Shown: piece after piece, positions 43,721-53,074 of the stretch
How the letters are laid out: each line of letters opens with the position of its first letter
How positions within the stretch are numbered: position 1 is the stretch's first letter
Origin: JAVJRN01 sp047635055
GTDB lineage: Bacteria; Bacteroidota; Bacteroidia; Cytophagales; Cyclobacteriaceae
NCBI GenBank assembly: GCA_047635055.1
Contig: JBLIIJ010000013.1
Coordinates: 1 to 54,537 of the forward strand
Length of the DNA: 54,537 bases
Reading direction: 5' to 3'
Notes under the pieces: model-generated
Seen by the model: the letters and a program-made list of their open reading frames with translations, nothing else
What the model was told of the DNA's origin: nothing
Database searches by the model: none
Made by a program: the position numbers and the translations under genes

Positions 43721-45016
43721 ATGTTGAAACACAACCCATACTTCCGTAGAGCAATCTTTTCAAGTATCAGAGGCTTTATTCTTATTTCTTTTCTCACCTT
43801 CTCTTTCACCTCGTCAGCACAAGACACTGATGATGGGATTCCAACTGATGATGGGATTGTATCCGCAGGAGCAAGCTTGTACAAGCAAAATTGTACTCAA
43901 TGCCATGCGCTCAATGAAGTGGTTATAGGACCTGCATTGAAAAATGTACACGTGAGAAGATCTAAAACTTGGCTTATAAGCTGGATTAAAAATTCTCAAA
44001 AAATGATCCAAAGTGGTGATGAAACCGCTTTAGAATTGTGGGAAGAGTATAAACCTACAGTGATGCCAGCTTATCCCTTTTCAGATGAGGAAATTACATC
44101 GATACTTGCCTATTTAAAAGTAGAATCAGCGAAAGAAGTTATTCCAGAGCAAGTTGCTGGCGTAGGAGGTGGTGCAGTCGTAGCTGGGTCTTCTGGAGAT
44201 ACAGTATCTTCTAGCTATCTGGTGGCGGTTTTGATTGTACTCATTATTGTTCTTATACTGATTTTGGTTGTACTAGGTTTAATCGTTTCGATTTTGACCA
44301 AGTATTTGAAAGATCAAAAAGAATTAGATGAAGCGGATATTGAAATAGTTGAGGAAAGAACGGATTTCCAAAAGATATTTAAGAGTGATTTTGTCATTGG
44401 TTCTGTCGTATTCATATTTACAGCATTGCTTCTGAAAACACTAATTGATGGAGCATTCTCTATAGGTGTTCAACAAGGATACCAGCCGACTCAGCCAATC
44501 GCTTTCTCACATGAAATACACGCAGGACAATACGAAATTGATTGTCAGTATTGTCATACAGGAGTGAGAGACGCTAAGTCAGCCAACATACCTTCAGCCA
44601 ACATTTGCATGAATTGCCATTCTGCTATCAAAACAGAATCTTCTGAGATTCAGAAAATTTACGCAGCAATTGATTACGATCCCTCTACAGGAGAATATGG
44701 GGAGAATACTAAGCCAATAGAGTGGGTAAGAGTACATAATCTCCCTGATCTGGCCTATTTCAACCATTCACAGCATGTAAAAGTGGGTGGTTTAGAATGT
44801 GAAACTTGCCACGGGCCTATCGAAGAGATGCCAGTAGTTTATCAGTATTCTACTTTAACTATGGGATGGTGTATCAATTGTCATCGTGAGACCGAAGTAA
44901 ATACAAAGGGAAATGATTATTATACGAATCTTGTAGAGCTTCACAAGGAAACTAGCAAGGAACCATTGAAAGTAGAAGATATCGGTGGGTTGGAATGTTC
45001 GAAATGTCATTATTAA
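43721..45016 (+). CDS. actA: Alternative complex III subunit ActA, fused cytochrome c (six haem motifs)
   Basis: 431 residues. An N-terminal signal peptide (SFLTFSFTSSAQ) leads to a monohaem cytochrome c domain with CTQCH and the Met-type region VMPAYPF, then two membrane helices (LVAVLIVLIIVLILILVVLG; VIGSVVFIFTALLLKTL), then a multihaem c7-like domain with CQYCH, CMNCH, CETCH, CINCH and CSKCH. That makes six CxxCH in total; the well-studied ActA is a pentahaem protein, so the extra domain is an N-terminal fusion. It takes electrons from the quinol-oxidising complex. First gene of the act-cox operon. Confidence 0.95.
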   Translation: MLKHNPYFRRAIFSSIRGFILISFLTFSFTSSAQDTDDGIPTDDGIVSAGASLYKQNCTQCHALNEVVIGPALKNVHVRRSKTWLISWIKNSQKMIQSGDETALELWEEYKPTVMPAYPFSDEEITSILAYLKVESAKEVIPEQVAGVGGGAVVAGSSGDTVSSSYLVAVLIVLIIVLILILVVLGLIVSILTKYLKDQKELDEADIEIVEERTDFQKIFKSDFVIGSVVFIFTALLLKTLIDGAFSIGVQQGYQPTQPIAFSHEIHAGQYEIDCQYCHTGVRDAKSANIPSANICMNCHSAIKTESSEIQKIYAAIDYDPSTGEYGENTKPIEWVRVHNLPDLAYFNHSQHVKVGGLECETCHGPIEEMPVVYQYSTLTMGWCINCHRETEVNTKGNDYYTNLVELHKETSKEPLKVEDIGGLECSKCHY

Positions 45017-45048
45017 TCATATTACTATAATCTTATAGTTAGCAAGAA

Positions 45049-48000
45049 ATGAAAGAAACTAAGAAATACTGGAAGGGTCTTGAGCAGTTAAATAATTCTG
45101 AAGATTTTCAAAAGTATTCCAATAAAGAGTTCCCAGAATACCTTCCTACTATAGGTGAGGGAGAGGAGCCATCGAGAAGAGATTTTCTTAAATTAATGGG
45201 GTTTGGAGTAGCTGCTGTATCGCTTGCAGCTTGTGAAACACCGATTAAGAAAGCCATTCCTTATGTGAAGAAACCAGACACGGTTGATCCAACTATTCCT
45301 AATTACTACGCGTCATCTTATGTCAGTGGTAACGATTATTGTAGCGTAGTTGTAAAAACGCGCGAAGGGAGACCGATAAAGATTGAAGGGAATAAATTAA
45401 GTGCCGTGAGTGGCGGAGGTACTACCCCGCAAGTAGAGGCTTCTGTTCTTTCATTGTATGATGAAAATCGTTTGAAATATCCACAAATAGGTGGTGAAAA
45501 AACTACTTGGGATGATTTGGATAAAGAAGTTTCCAAAGCACTTGCATTAGGGAATAAAATTACTTTAGTGAGTTATTCGATTTTTAGCCCAAGTACAAAG
45601 GCAGCAATTGATGACCTAATGGCCAAATATTCTAATGTTGATTTGGTGACTTACGATCCAATATCTTTTAGTGGAACGTTAGACGCTTACGAAGTTGCTT
45701 TTGGTAAAAGAGCGCTACCATCTATTGATTTCTCTGCGGCTGAAACAATAGTGTCCTTTGGTGCAGACTTTTTAGGAGCTTGGCCAAATAGAACCTTGAC
45801 AAATAAGCAATTTGCGGCTAGTCGAAAATTAGGAGATACCAAAAAAACAATGTCTCGCTTATACGCATTCGAATCAAATTTATCCCTAACAGGAGCAAAT
45901 GCTGATTATAGAGTGTTGATCAAGCCTTCAGAAGAGAGTGCTTACCTAAGTAATTTATATAACGAATTGGCATCCAAAAAAGGCGCTCCTTCGATTGGAG
46001 GAACAACAAAACCTGCGAACTCAGAGAAATTAAAAAAAGCAGCGACTGATTTATTAAAATCAAAATCGTCAGTGGTTATTAGTGGTACCAATGATAAAGA
46101 GGTTCAGTTATTAGTAATAGCGATCAACGACCTATTAGGAAATTATAGCACGACAATTGACACAAGCAAGGCGGTTAATCTAAGAAGCGGAAACGATGCG
46201 GAATTTAATGCTTTTGTAGACGGACTCAACTCCGGAGCGGTGACAGGAGCTATCTTCATGAACTGTAATCCTGTTTATGATCATGCTAGAGGAATGGATA
46301 TTGTTTCAGGGTTGTCAAAAGCATCTTTTTCTCTATCAACCAGTCTTTTTCCTGACGAAACAGGTTCATTGACGAAGATGCAAGCACCAGAGCATCATTA
46401 TCTAGAATCTTGGAATGACTTTGAGCCTGTAACAGGTGCTTTGAGTATGTCACAACCTTCGATAAGTAAAATATTTGACACAAGACAATTGGGGTCTTCT
46501 ATTTTGGCATGGTCCGGTAGTGAAGTTGATTATTATGATTTCTTAAGATTAAATTGGGAGACTAAAGTCTTTCCAACAGCCAATCAATCTGAGTTTTACA
46601 ACTTTGATGCGTTTTGGGATAATTGCCTTCATGATGGGGTTTATACATTGCCATCGACCGAAAGCACTAGTGTTAAGCCTTCCATTAATATCGCCTCCTT
46701 GAATCTACCAAAATCAAAAGCAGGAGACTTAGAGTTGGTTGTTTATCAGAACAATACAGTTGCTGACGGGACAATGGCTAATAACCCTTGGTTACAAGAG
46801 ATGCCAGAGCCACTTACTAAAGCGACTTGGGATAATTATCTAACTGTTTCTCCAAAGCAAGTGGAGGAGTGGGGTATTGAAATTGGAGATATGTCCACAC
46901 AGACAGTAAATCTTACAATAGACGGGAAATCAGTTGAAGTTCCTGTAATGCCTCAACCTGGTCAGGCTTACGGTACAATTGGACTGGCTATTGGATACGG
47001 AAGAACATCGGCTGGAAAAGTAGCTGACGGTGTAGGGGTCAATGCTTACCAATTCATAAAAAATGCGAATGGTTATTCCTCTCTTGCTACAACGGATGGC
47101 GTAAAAGTAGAAAAAGTAGGAAATCCATATCGAATAGGACAGACGCAAACTTCTCATACTTACATGGGTCGAGAAACAATTATTCAAGAGTCTATCTTAA
47201 GTAAATATAAAAAAGATCCACAGGCGGGTAGAAACTTCCCGAGAATCGCAACATCAGAAGGTTTTAAGAAGCCAAACGCAGTATCACTTTGGAGTGGTCA
47301 CGAATACCCGAATCATCATTGGGGATTAATGGTTGATCTTAATTCTTGTACAGGATGTGGTACATGCACAATAGCTTGTCAAACTGAAAATAATATTCCA
47401 GTTGTGGGTAAGCAGGAAGTCTTGAATAGAAGAGAGATGCACTGGATTCGTATCGACAGATACTATAGTACAGATGCCACAGAAGGAAACGCAATGGAAA
47501 TACCTTCCGAGAATCCTGAAGTTACTTTTCAGCCGATGATGTGTCAGCAGTGTAATAACGCGCCTTGCGAGACTGTATGTCCAGTTGCTGCCACAACTCA
47601 TAGTTCAGAGGGGTTAAACCAAATGACTTACAATCGATGTATTGGTACTAGATATTGCGCGAATAACTGTCCTTATAAAGTAAGAAGGTTCAATTGGTTC
47701 AAATACCATGACAATAAGCAATTCGATAAGAATTCATCGATGAATAATGACCTTGGCAAGATGGTTCTAAACCCTGACGTAACAGTTAGAGCTAGAGGAG
47801 TCATGGAAAAATGTACGTTCTGTGTGCAGAGAATCCAAGCAGGTAAGTTAGAGGCTAAGCGCGAAAATAGAAGACCAGTAGATGGTGAATTCACTTCAGC
47901 GTGTGCTAGTTCATGTCCGTCCGAAGCACTTGTATTTGGAGATATGAAAAATCCAAACAGTCAAATATCGCAAAGGCTTAAAATAAAGCAAGGAGATAAA

Positions 48001-48141
48001 ATGGTAGAAGCTGAAGAGGCTAGAGCATATCATGTTTTGGAAGAATTAAGAGTGATGCCAAACGTTTGGTATCTAACTAAGATTAGAAATAAAGACGAAA
48101 ATCCAACAAAGGAAGCAGAGGCAGCAAACGCTCATGCATAA
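45049..48141 (+). CDS. actB: Alternative complex III subunit ActB (molybdopterin-like plus iron-sulfur)
   Basis: 1,030 residues. A Tat-type signal (SRRDFLKLMGFGVAAVSLAAC) is followed by a molybdopterin-oxidoreductase-like domain (to about 740) that in this family holds no molybdenum cofactor, then a four-cluster ferredoxin domain: CTGCGTCTIACQ, CQQCNNAPCETVCP, CIGTRYCANNCPY and CTFCVQRI with CASSCPSEAL. It sits at the outer face of the membrane and passes electrons from ActC-bound quinol towards the haems of ActA and ActE. The gene follows actA after 32 bases. Confidence 0.96.
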   Translation: MKETKKYWKGLEQLNNSEDFQKYSNKEFPEYLPTIGEGEEPSRRDFLKLMGFGVAAVSLAACETPIKKAIPYVKKPDTVDPTIPNYYASSYVSGNDYCSVVVKTREGRPIKIEGNKLSAVSGGGTTPQVEASVLSLYDENRLKYPQIGGEKTTWDDLDKEVSKALALGNKITLVSYSIFSPSTKAAIDDLMAKYSNVDLVTYDPISFSGTLDAYEVAFGKRALPSIDFSAAETIVSFGADFLGAWPNRTLTNKQFAASRKLGDTKKTMSRLYAFESNLSLTGANADYRVLIKPSEESAYLSNLYNELASKKGAPSIGGTTKPANSEKLKKAATDLLKSKSSVVISGTNDKEVQLLVIAINDLLGNYSTTIDTSKAVNLRSGNDAEFNAFVDGLNSGAVTGAIFMNCNPVYDHARGMDIVSGLSKASFSLSTSLFPDETGSLTKMQAPEHHYLESWNDFEPVTGALSMSQPSISKIFDTRQLGSSILAWSGSEVDYYDFLRLNWETKVFPTANQSEFYNFDAFWDNCLHDGVYTLPSTESTSVKPSINIASLNLPKSKAGDLELVVYQNNTVADGTMANNPWLQEMPEPLTKATWDNYLTVSPKQVEEWGIEIGDMSTQTVNLTIDGKSVEVPVMPQPGQAYGTIGLAIGYGRTSAGKVADGVGVNAYQFIKNANGYSSLATTDGVKVEKVGNPYRIGQTQTSHTYMGRETIIQESILSKYKKDPQAGRNFPRIATSEGFKKPNAVSLWSGHEYPNHHWGLMVDLNSCTGCGTCTIACQTENNIPVVGKQEVLNRREMHWIRIDRYYSTDATEGNAMEIPSENPEVTFQPMMCQQCNNAPCETVCPVAATTHSSEGLNQMTYNRCIGTRYCANNCPYKVRRFNWFKYHDNKQFDKNSSMNNDLGKMVLNPDVTVRARGVMEKCTFCVQRIQAGKLEAKRENRRPVDGEFTSACASSCPSEALVFGDMKNPNSQISQRLKIKQGDKMVEAEEARAYHVLEELRVMPNVWYLTKIRNKDENPTKEAEAANAHA

Positions 48142-48151
48142 TTGATAGCAT

Positions 48152-49522
48152 ATGACTTCAGAATCCGTAATTAGAGAACCCTTAGTAACTGGTGGAAAGA
48201 CAATCCACGATGTTACTGAGGATATATCAAGCAGAGTAGAAGAGAAGCCGGCAAAATTGTGGCTGCTTGCCATGGCATTGTCTCTTGGAATGCTAACTGT
48301 TGGTGTTTATTGTGTTGCCACATTGTTGTGGGAAGGAATTGGAATGTGGGGATTGAACAAAACCGTAGGTTGGGCTTGGGATATTACAAACTTCGTATGG
48401 TGGGTTGGTATAGGTCACGCTGGAACACTTATCTCCGCTATTTTATTGTTATTTAGACAGAGGTGGAGAATGTCGATTAATAGGGCAGCTGAAGCAATGA
48501 CGATTTTCGCCGTTATTTGTGCGTTACAATTCCCTATACTTCACATGGGTCGTCCGTGGTTAGGTTTTTATTGGGCATTACCGCTTCCAAATACATTCGG
48601 TTCTCTTTGGGTAAACTTTAATTCGCCCTTATTGTGGGATGTGTTTGCGATATCAACTTATTTTTCAGTATCGTTGGTATTCTGGTTTATTGGGTTAATT
48701 CCTGATTTTGCGACTATAAGAGATCGTGCCACAAATAAGGTATCCGCTGCGATATACGGAGCTTTGAGTTTTGGATGGGATGGGGCTGCAAGGACGTGGA
48801 GTCGTTACGAAACGGTAGCCTTGGTTCTAGCGGGATTGGCGACACCATTGGTGCTATCCGTTCACACTATTGTATCTTTCGATTTTGCGACATCTGTCAT
48901 CCCTGGTTGGCATACGACAATTTTTCCTCCTTACTTCGTAGCAGGAGCAATTTTCTCAGGATTTGCAATGGTGTTAACCTTATTGTTGATCACAAGAAAG
49001 GTTTATAAATTGGAAGATTATATAACCATACAACATATAGAGCTGATGAATATTGTTATAATAATTACTGGTTCTATTGTTGGTGTTGCTTACATCACTG
49101 AATTATTCATTGCTTGGTATTCTGGAGTTGAAGCAGAGCAATATGCTTTTTTAAACAGAGTAAGTGGTCCTTATTGGTGGGCATATGCCTCCATGATGAC
49201 TTGTAATGTTCTCTCACCGCAGTTGTTTTGGTTTAGAAAGATTAGAACAAATTTAGCAGCAACATTCGTACTCTCAATTGTCGTGAATATTGGAATGTGG
49301 TTCGAGAGATTTGTAATTATTGTGACGTCATTGCATCGTGACTTTTTACCTTCGAGTTGGGCAATGTTTTATCCAACCAGATATGATGTAGGAGTTTATT
49401 TATTTACTTTCGGATTGTTTTTTACTGCATTTTTCCTTTTTGCAAAGTTCTTCCCAGTAATAAATATGGCTGAAGTAAAGAGTATTATTAAATCAACAGG
49501 TGAAAAAAAAGTCGCTGAATAA
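48152..49522 (+). CDS. actC: Alternative complex III subunit ActC (NrfD-like)
   Basis: 456 residues, about 10 membrane helices, NrfD/PsrC-type quinol-binding subunit. Visible: WDITNFVWWVGIGHAGTLIS, the FPILHMGRPW segment and HTIVSFDFATSVIPGWHTTI, all conserved in ActC. It probably holds the quinol oxidation site and a proton path. Starts 10 bases after actB and ends in a TAATG overlap with actD. Confidence 0.96.
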   Translation: MTSESVIREPLVTGGKTIHDVTEDISSRVEEKPAKLWLLAMALSLGMLTVGVYCVATLLWEGIGMWGLNKTVGWAWDITNFVWWVGIGHAGTLISAILLLFRQRWRMSINRAAEAMTIFAVICALQFPILHMGRPWLGFYWALPLPNTFGSLWVNFNSPLLWDVFAISTYFSVSLVFWFIGLIPDFATIRDRATNKVSAAIYGALSFGWDGAARTWSRYETVALVLAGLATPLVLSVHTIVSFDFATSVIPGWHTTIFPPYFVAGAIFSGFAMVLTLLLITRKVYKLEDYITIQHIELMNIVIIITGSIVGVAYITELFIAWYSGVEAEQYAFLNRVSGPYWWAYASMMTCNVLSPQLFWFRKIRTNLAATFVLSIVVNIGMWFERFVIIVTSLHRDFLPSSWAMFYPTRYDVGVYLFTFGLFFTAFFLFAKFFPVINMAEVKSIIKSTGEKKVAE

Positions 49523-50046
49523 TGTCTGGAAAAAGTGATTACATATTAGGGGTTTTTGATGATGAGGATCTATTACTATCCGCCATCAAAAACGTAAGAA
49601 ATGACGGTTTAAAAATTCATGAGGTATATTCGCCGTTCCCAGTTCACGGGATAGATGATGTCTTGGGATATAAAAGATCAAGACTCTCGATAGTAGCTTT
49701 CATGTTTGGGTTATTGGGTACAACACTTGCGTTAGCCATGCAAATTGGTATGATGGGTGTTGATTGGCCGATGATTATAGGTGGTAAGGACTTCATTCCT
49801 TTTCCATCGTTTATTCCTGTAACATTTGAATTAACAGTTCTTTTCGCTTCATTTGGAATGGTTGGAACGTTCTTTGTAATAAGTAATTTGAAGCCATGGG
49901 GCAAAGCAAAAATATTTGATAAGAGAATAACCGATGACAAGCACATAATGGCTATAGACTTATCAAAGAATGATATGGACTATGCCTCCATCTCCAAGTT
50001 GCTAAGTGCAAACGGAGCAACAGAGGTTAACGATAAAACTTTGTAA
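49522..50046 (+). CDS. actD: Alternative complex III subunit ActD (DUF3341)
   Basis: 174 residues with two membrane helices (about 55-80 and 100-125). The N-terminus is a small alpha/beta domain (YILGVFDDEDLLLSAIKNVR, then GLKIHEVYSPFPVHGIDD) and DWPMIIGGKDFIPFPSFIPV is the family signature. Role in the complex is structural; mechanism unknown. Its start codon shares a base with the actC stop. Confidence 0.95.
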   Translation: MSGKSDYILGVFDDEDLLLSAIKNVRNDGLKIHEVYSPFPVHGIDDVLGYKRSRLSIVAFMFGLLGTTLALAMQIGMMGVDWPMIIGGKDFIPFPSFIPVTFELTVLFASFGMVGTFFVISNLKPWGKAKIFDKRITDDKHIMAIDLSKNDMDYASISKLLSANGATEVNDKTL

Positions 50047-50052
50047 TCAAGG

Positions 50053-50667
50053 ATGAATATTTTAAAATATATTACAATTTTCAGTGGAGTTATACTCATA
50101 GTATCTTGTACGGCAGGGCCTGACGATACTGGTCTAGAGTACGCACCACAGATGTATCATTCGACACCATACGAGCCATTGACTCAAATCAGAGATAAAG
50201 AGGCTGGCAGTTGGTTGGATTCAAATCCAAACGATGAACATGGTGAGTTTTATAACTCTAATCCTTATAATAAGCACGGTATGACCATGCGTGAACCTGT
50301 GGTGAACACTGTTAGAAGGAATAAATACCTTCCAAATAGGATTCCTGCCGATGATTATGAAATGGCGGCAGCTTTATTGAAAAATCCTTTGGACTCATCG
50401 CAAGTGGTAGTTAAAGAGGGTAAAGTATTATACGAAAGATTTTGTCAGCATTGCCATGGTGTTAAAGGAATGGGAGATGGACTAGTGGGTAAAGTTTATA
50501 AAGGAGTTACTGCTTATAATAGCGCAACTGTGAAAGACAAGCCCGGCGGACATGTATTTCATGTTATTACGAATGGTAAAGGAAGAATGGGTGCACACGC
50601 TTCACAAATTAAAGTGGAAGATCGATGGAAGATAGTGAGATACGTTCATACATTACAAAACCAATAG
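50053..50667 (+). CDS. actE: Alternative complex III subunit ActE (monohaem cytochrome c lipoprotein)
   Basis: 204 residues. A lipobox ILIVSC at the N-terminus predicts a lipid anchor. One haem motif CQHCH with the fitting VVKEGKVLYERF before it and KGRMGAHAS (Met ligand) after it. Conserved N-terminal block MYHSTPYEP and NPYNKHGMTMREPV are typical of ActE. It is an electron exit of the complex, handing on to the oxidase. Confidence 0.95.
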   Translation: MNILKYITIFSGVILIVSCTAGPDDTGLEYAPQMYHSTPYEPLTQIRDKEAGSWLDSNPNDEHGEFYNSNPYNKHGMTMREPVVNTVRRNKYLPNRIPADDYEMAAALLKNPLDSSQVVVKEGKVLYERFCQHCHGVKGMGDGLVGKVYKGVTAYNSATVKDKPGGHVFHVITNGKGRMGAHASQIKVEDRWKIVRYVHTLQNQ

Positions 50668-50688
50668 GCGCTACTAATTCAGACAATT

Positions 50689-51963
50689 ATGATTGAAGAA
50701 AGATTTGAATTTACTGCCAAAACCAAAAAGAATATTATAATATTCATGGGTGTTGGTTTGTTACTTACCGTTCTAGGAGTAGTAATACTTTATTTCAGCG
50801 GCGGACATGGAGAAGAAGGGGTAGCCGGGGATGGGCACGATTTTCATTGGTCAAAAAGAGTTATAGTTAACCTTTGGATTAACAATGTTTTTTATGCTGG
50901 TTTATCTTTAATTGGTATATTGTTTTTTGCAATTCAATATGCAGCACAAGCTGGCTGGTCTTCTGGTATCAAAAGAATACCCCTATCATTTGGTGCATGG
51001 TTACCAATAGGTTTTGTTTTAATGCTTGTAACTTTCTTAGTAGGAAGTCACGACTTATTTCATTGGACGCATCACAGTCTTTATGACACAGCTTCTGCTG
51101 AATTTGATTCAATAATTAATGGAAAGAAGGCTTATTTTTTCTGGCCACTTGATGAACATCCTAGTTTTCCTATATTTTACCTAGCAAGACTGGTGTTCTT
51201 TTTTGCGATCTGGTACTGGTTATTCACAAAAATTAGAAAAGTTGCTTTAGCAGAAGATCAAGATGGAGGTACAGAAAAATGGTATCAGTTAAGAAAATTA
51301 TCAGCGATCTTTATTATCTTTTTTGCTGTTTCATCATCAATTTCTGCTTGGGATTGGGTTATGTCAATAGATACACATTGGTTTAGTACGATGTTTGGTT
51401 GGTATATGTTTGCTAGTTGGTGGGTATCAGGTTTAGCACTAACAGCGTTAATAGTAGTGTACCTAAAAGACCAAGGTTACTTATCTATAGTTAACTCCAA
51501 TCATCTACACGATCTTGGAAAATTCATGTTTGCTTTTAGTGTATTTTGGACATATATATGGTTCTCGCAGTTTCTTTTGATCTACTATGCCAACATACCT
51601 GAAGAAACAACATATTTTGTAGAGAGAATGCAGATAGGGTCATATAAAGGATTATTTTTTTTAAACATTATTGTTAATTTCTGTTTTCCATTCTTAGTGT
51701 TAATGACACGTGATGCTAAACGACATTCAAGATTCTTAAAGGTAGTGGCTCCAGTAATTTTGGTAGGACATTGGTTGGATTTTTATCTAATGATTACACC
51801 AGGAACTTTGACAGTAAATGGAGGATTCGGCTTTATAGAAATAGGGTTAATGTTTGTATTCGCTGGTGCTTTTATCTATGTGGTTTTAAATCACATATCT
51901 AAAGCTCCATTGTTTGCTAAAAACCATCCAATGTTGGAAGAAAGTTTACATCACCATATATAA
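50689..51963 (+). CDS. actF: Alternative complex III subunit ActF
   Basis: 424 residues, about 10 membrane helices, related to ActC but shorter. Signatures: HFHWSKRVIVNLWINNVFY-type start (DFHWSKRVIVNLW here), SHDLFHWTHH, and the SAWDWVMSIDTHWFSTMFGWY block, which is a strong ActF marker. It is the second quinone-type membrane subunit. Spaced 21 bases from actE and 16 from coxB. Confidence 0.95.
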   Translation: MIEERFEFTAKTKKNIIIFMGVGLLLTVLGVVILYFSGGHGEEGVAGDGHDFHWSKRVIVNLWINNVFYAGLSLIGILFFAIQYAAQAGWSSGIKRIPLSFGAWLPIGFVLMLVTFLVGSHDLFHWTHHSLYDTASAEFDSIINGKKAYFFWPLDEHPSFPIFYLARLVFFFAIWYWLFTKIRKVALAEDQDGGTEKWYQLRKLSAIFIIFFAVSSSISAWDWVMSIDTHWFSTMFGWYMFASWWVSGLALTALIVVYLKDQGYLSIVNSNHLHDLGKFMFAFSVFWTYIWFSQFLLIYYANIPEETTYFVERMQIGSYKGLFFLNIIVNFCFPFLVLMTRDAKRHSRFLKVVAPVILVGHWLDFYLMITPGTLTVNGGFGFIEIGLMFVFAGAFIYVVLNHISKAPLFAKNHPMLEESLHHHI

Positions 51964-51979
51964 TTTATAACAAATAGAT

Positions 51980-53062
51980 ATGATGAATTTAATTATCATA
52001 ATTGGAGTATTACTTTTATTGGGAATATTGTTCTCAATATTTAAAGTTACACGATTAGTAGGGGTTATTAAGGGAGAGGCAAAATCAGATGTGCCAGCGA
52101 ATAATAAGTTAAATGCATCATTGATGATTGCGTTTTTGGTAGTTGGACTGGCAGGTTTCTTTTACTACTCATTTGGAGGGTTAGAAGATGATTTTGTACA
52201 ACCTATTGCTTCAGAGCATGGTGTAATTACAGATAATTTGTTCTGGATTACCATGGCCGTGACCGGATTTGTTTTCGTGCTTACACACATATTTTTATTT
52301 GTTTTTGCATACAAATACCAACACAAAAAGAATAATAAAGCCCACTTTTATCCGCACAATAATAAACTTGAATATATATGGACAGCTGTCCCAGCTGTTG
52401 TGTTAGCAGTTCTTGTTATATCGGGATGGAAAGCTTGGGTTGACATAACTGGGCCTGCACCTGCAAACTCAGAAATTATTGAGGTGATGGGATATCAGTA
52501 CTCTTGGGCTGTTAGATATGGAGGTACAGACAAGAAGTTAGGTGATTACGATTACAAGAAAATTGATGCAGTGAATTCAGTAGGAATGGATTTTACTGAT
52601 AAAGCGGCATTTGATGATTTCATACCTACTGCACTACATGTACCAAAGGGAAGACCAGTACTTTTGAATATTAGGGCCAGAGATGTAATACATTCCGTTT
52701 ATTCACCACATTTTAGATTGCAAATGAATGCTGTTCCTGGAATGCCAACAAGATTTTGGTTTGTTCCAACCAAAAGCACGGCTGATATGAGACTTGAAAC
52801 AGGTAATCCGGAGTTTAATTATGAACTAGTTTGCAATAAAATTTGTGGAAAGGGCCATTATGCGATGAGGTATATCATAATAGTTGATGAGCCGGAAGAT
52901 TATGATCAATGGTATGCTGATCAGCAATCGTGGCTTAAATTAAATGATGATTATCTTTCTGAGGTTCCTGAAGAATTACAAGAAATGGCAAAAATTGCTG
53001 CTGGGATTGAAAACAATCCAGAAAAACAGTCAGTTGGTGAATCAATAGTTAGCAATAATTAA
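51980..53062 (+). CDS. coxB: Cytochrome c oxidase subunit II
   Basis: 360 residues. N-terminal membrane helices (about 1-20, 45-65, 85-110, plus WTAVPAVVLAVLVISGW) are followed by the cupredoxin domain with the CuA site: HSVYSPHFRLQMNAVPGM (first His) and CNKICGKGHYAM (two Cys, His, Met). The usual Glu between the two Cys is Lys-Ile here, as expected where only a backbone carbonyl binds copper. It receives electrons from cytochrome c or directly from ActE. Directly before coxA. Confidence 0.96.
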   Translation: MMNLIIIIGVLLLLGILFSIFKVTRLVGVIKGEAKSDVPANNKLNASLMIAFLVVGLAGFFYYSFGGLEDDFVQPIASEHGVITDNLFWITMAVTGFVFVLTHIFLFVFAYKYQHKKNNKAHFYPHNNKLEYIWTAVPAVVLAVLVISGWKAWVDITGPAPANSEIIEVMGYQYSWAVRYGGTDKKLGDYDYKKIDAVNSVGMDFTDKAAFDDFIPTALHVPKGRPVLLNIRARDVIHSVYSPHFRLQMNAVPGMPTRFWFVPTKSTADMRLETGNPEFNYELVCNKICGKGHYAMRYIIIVDEPEDYDQWYADQQSWLKLNDDYLSEVPEELQEMAKIAAGIENNPEKQSVGESIVSNN

Positions 53063-53074
53063 ACGGAATTAATA

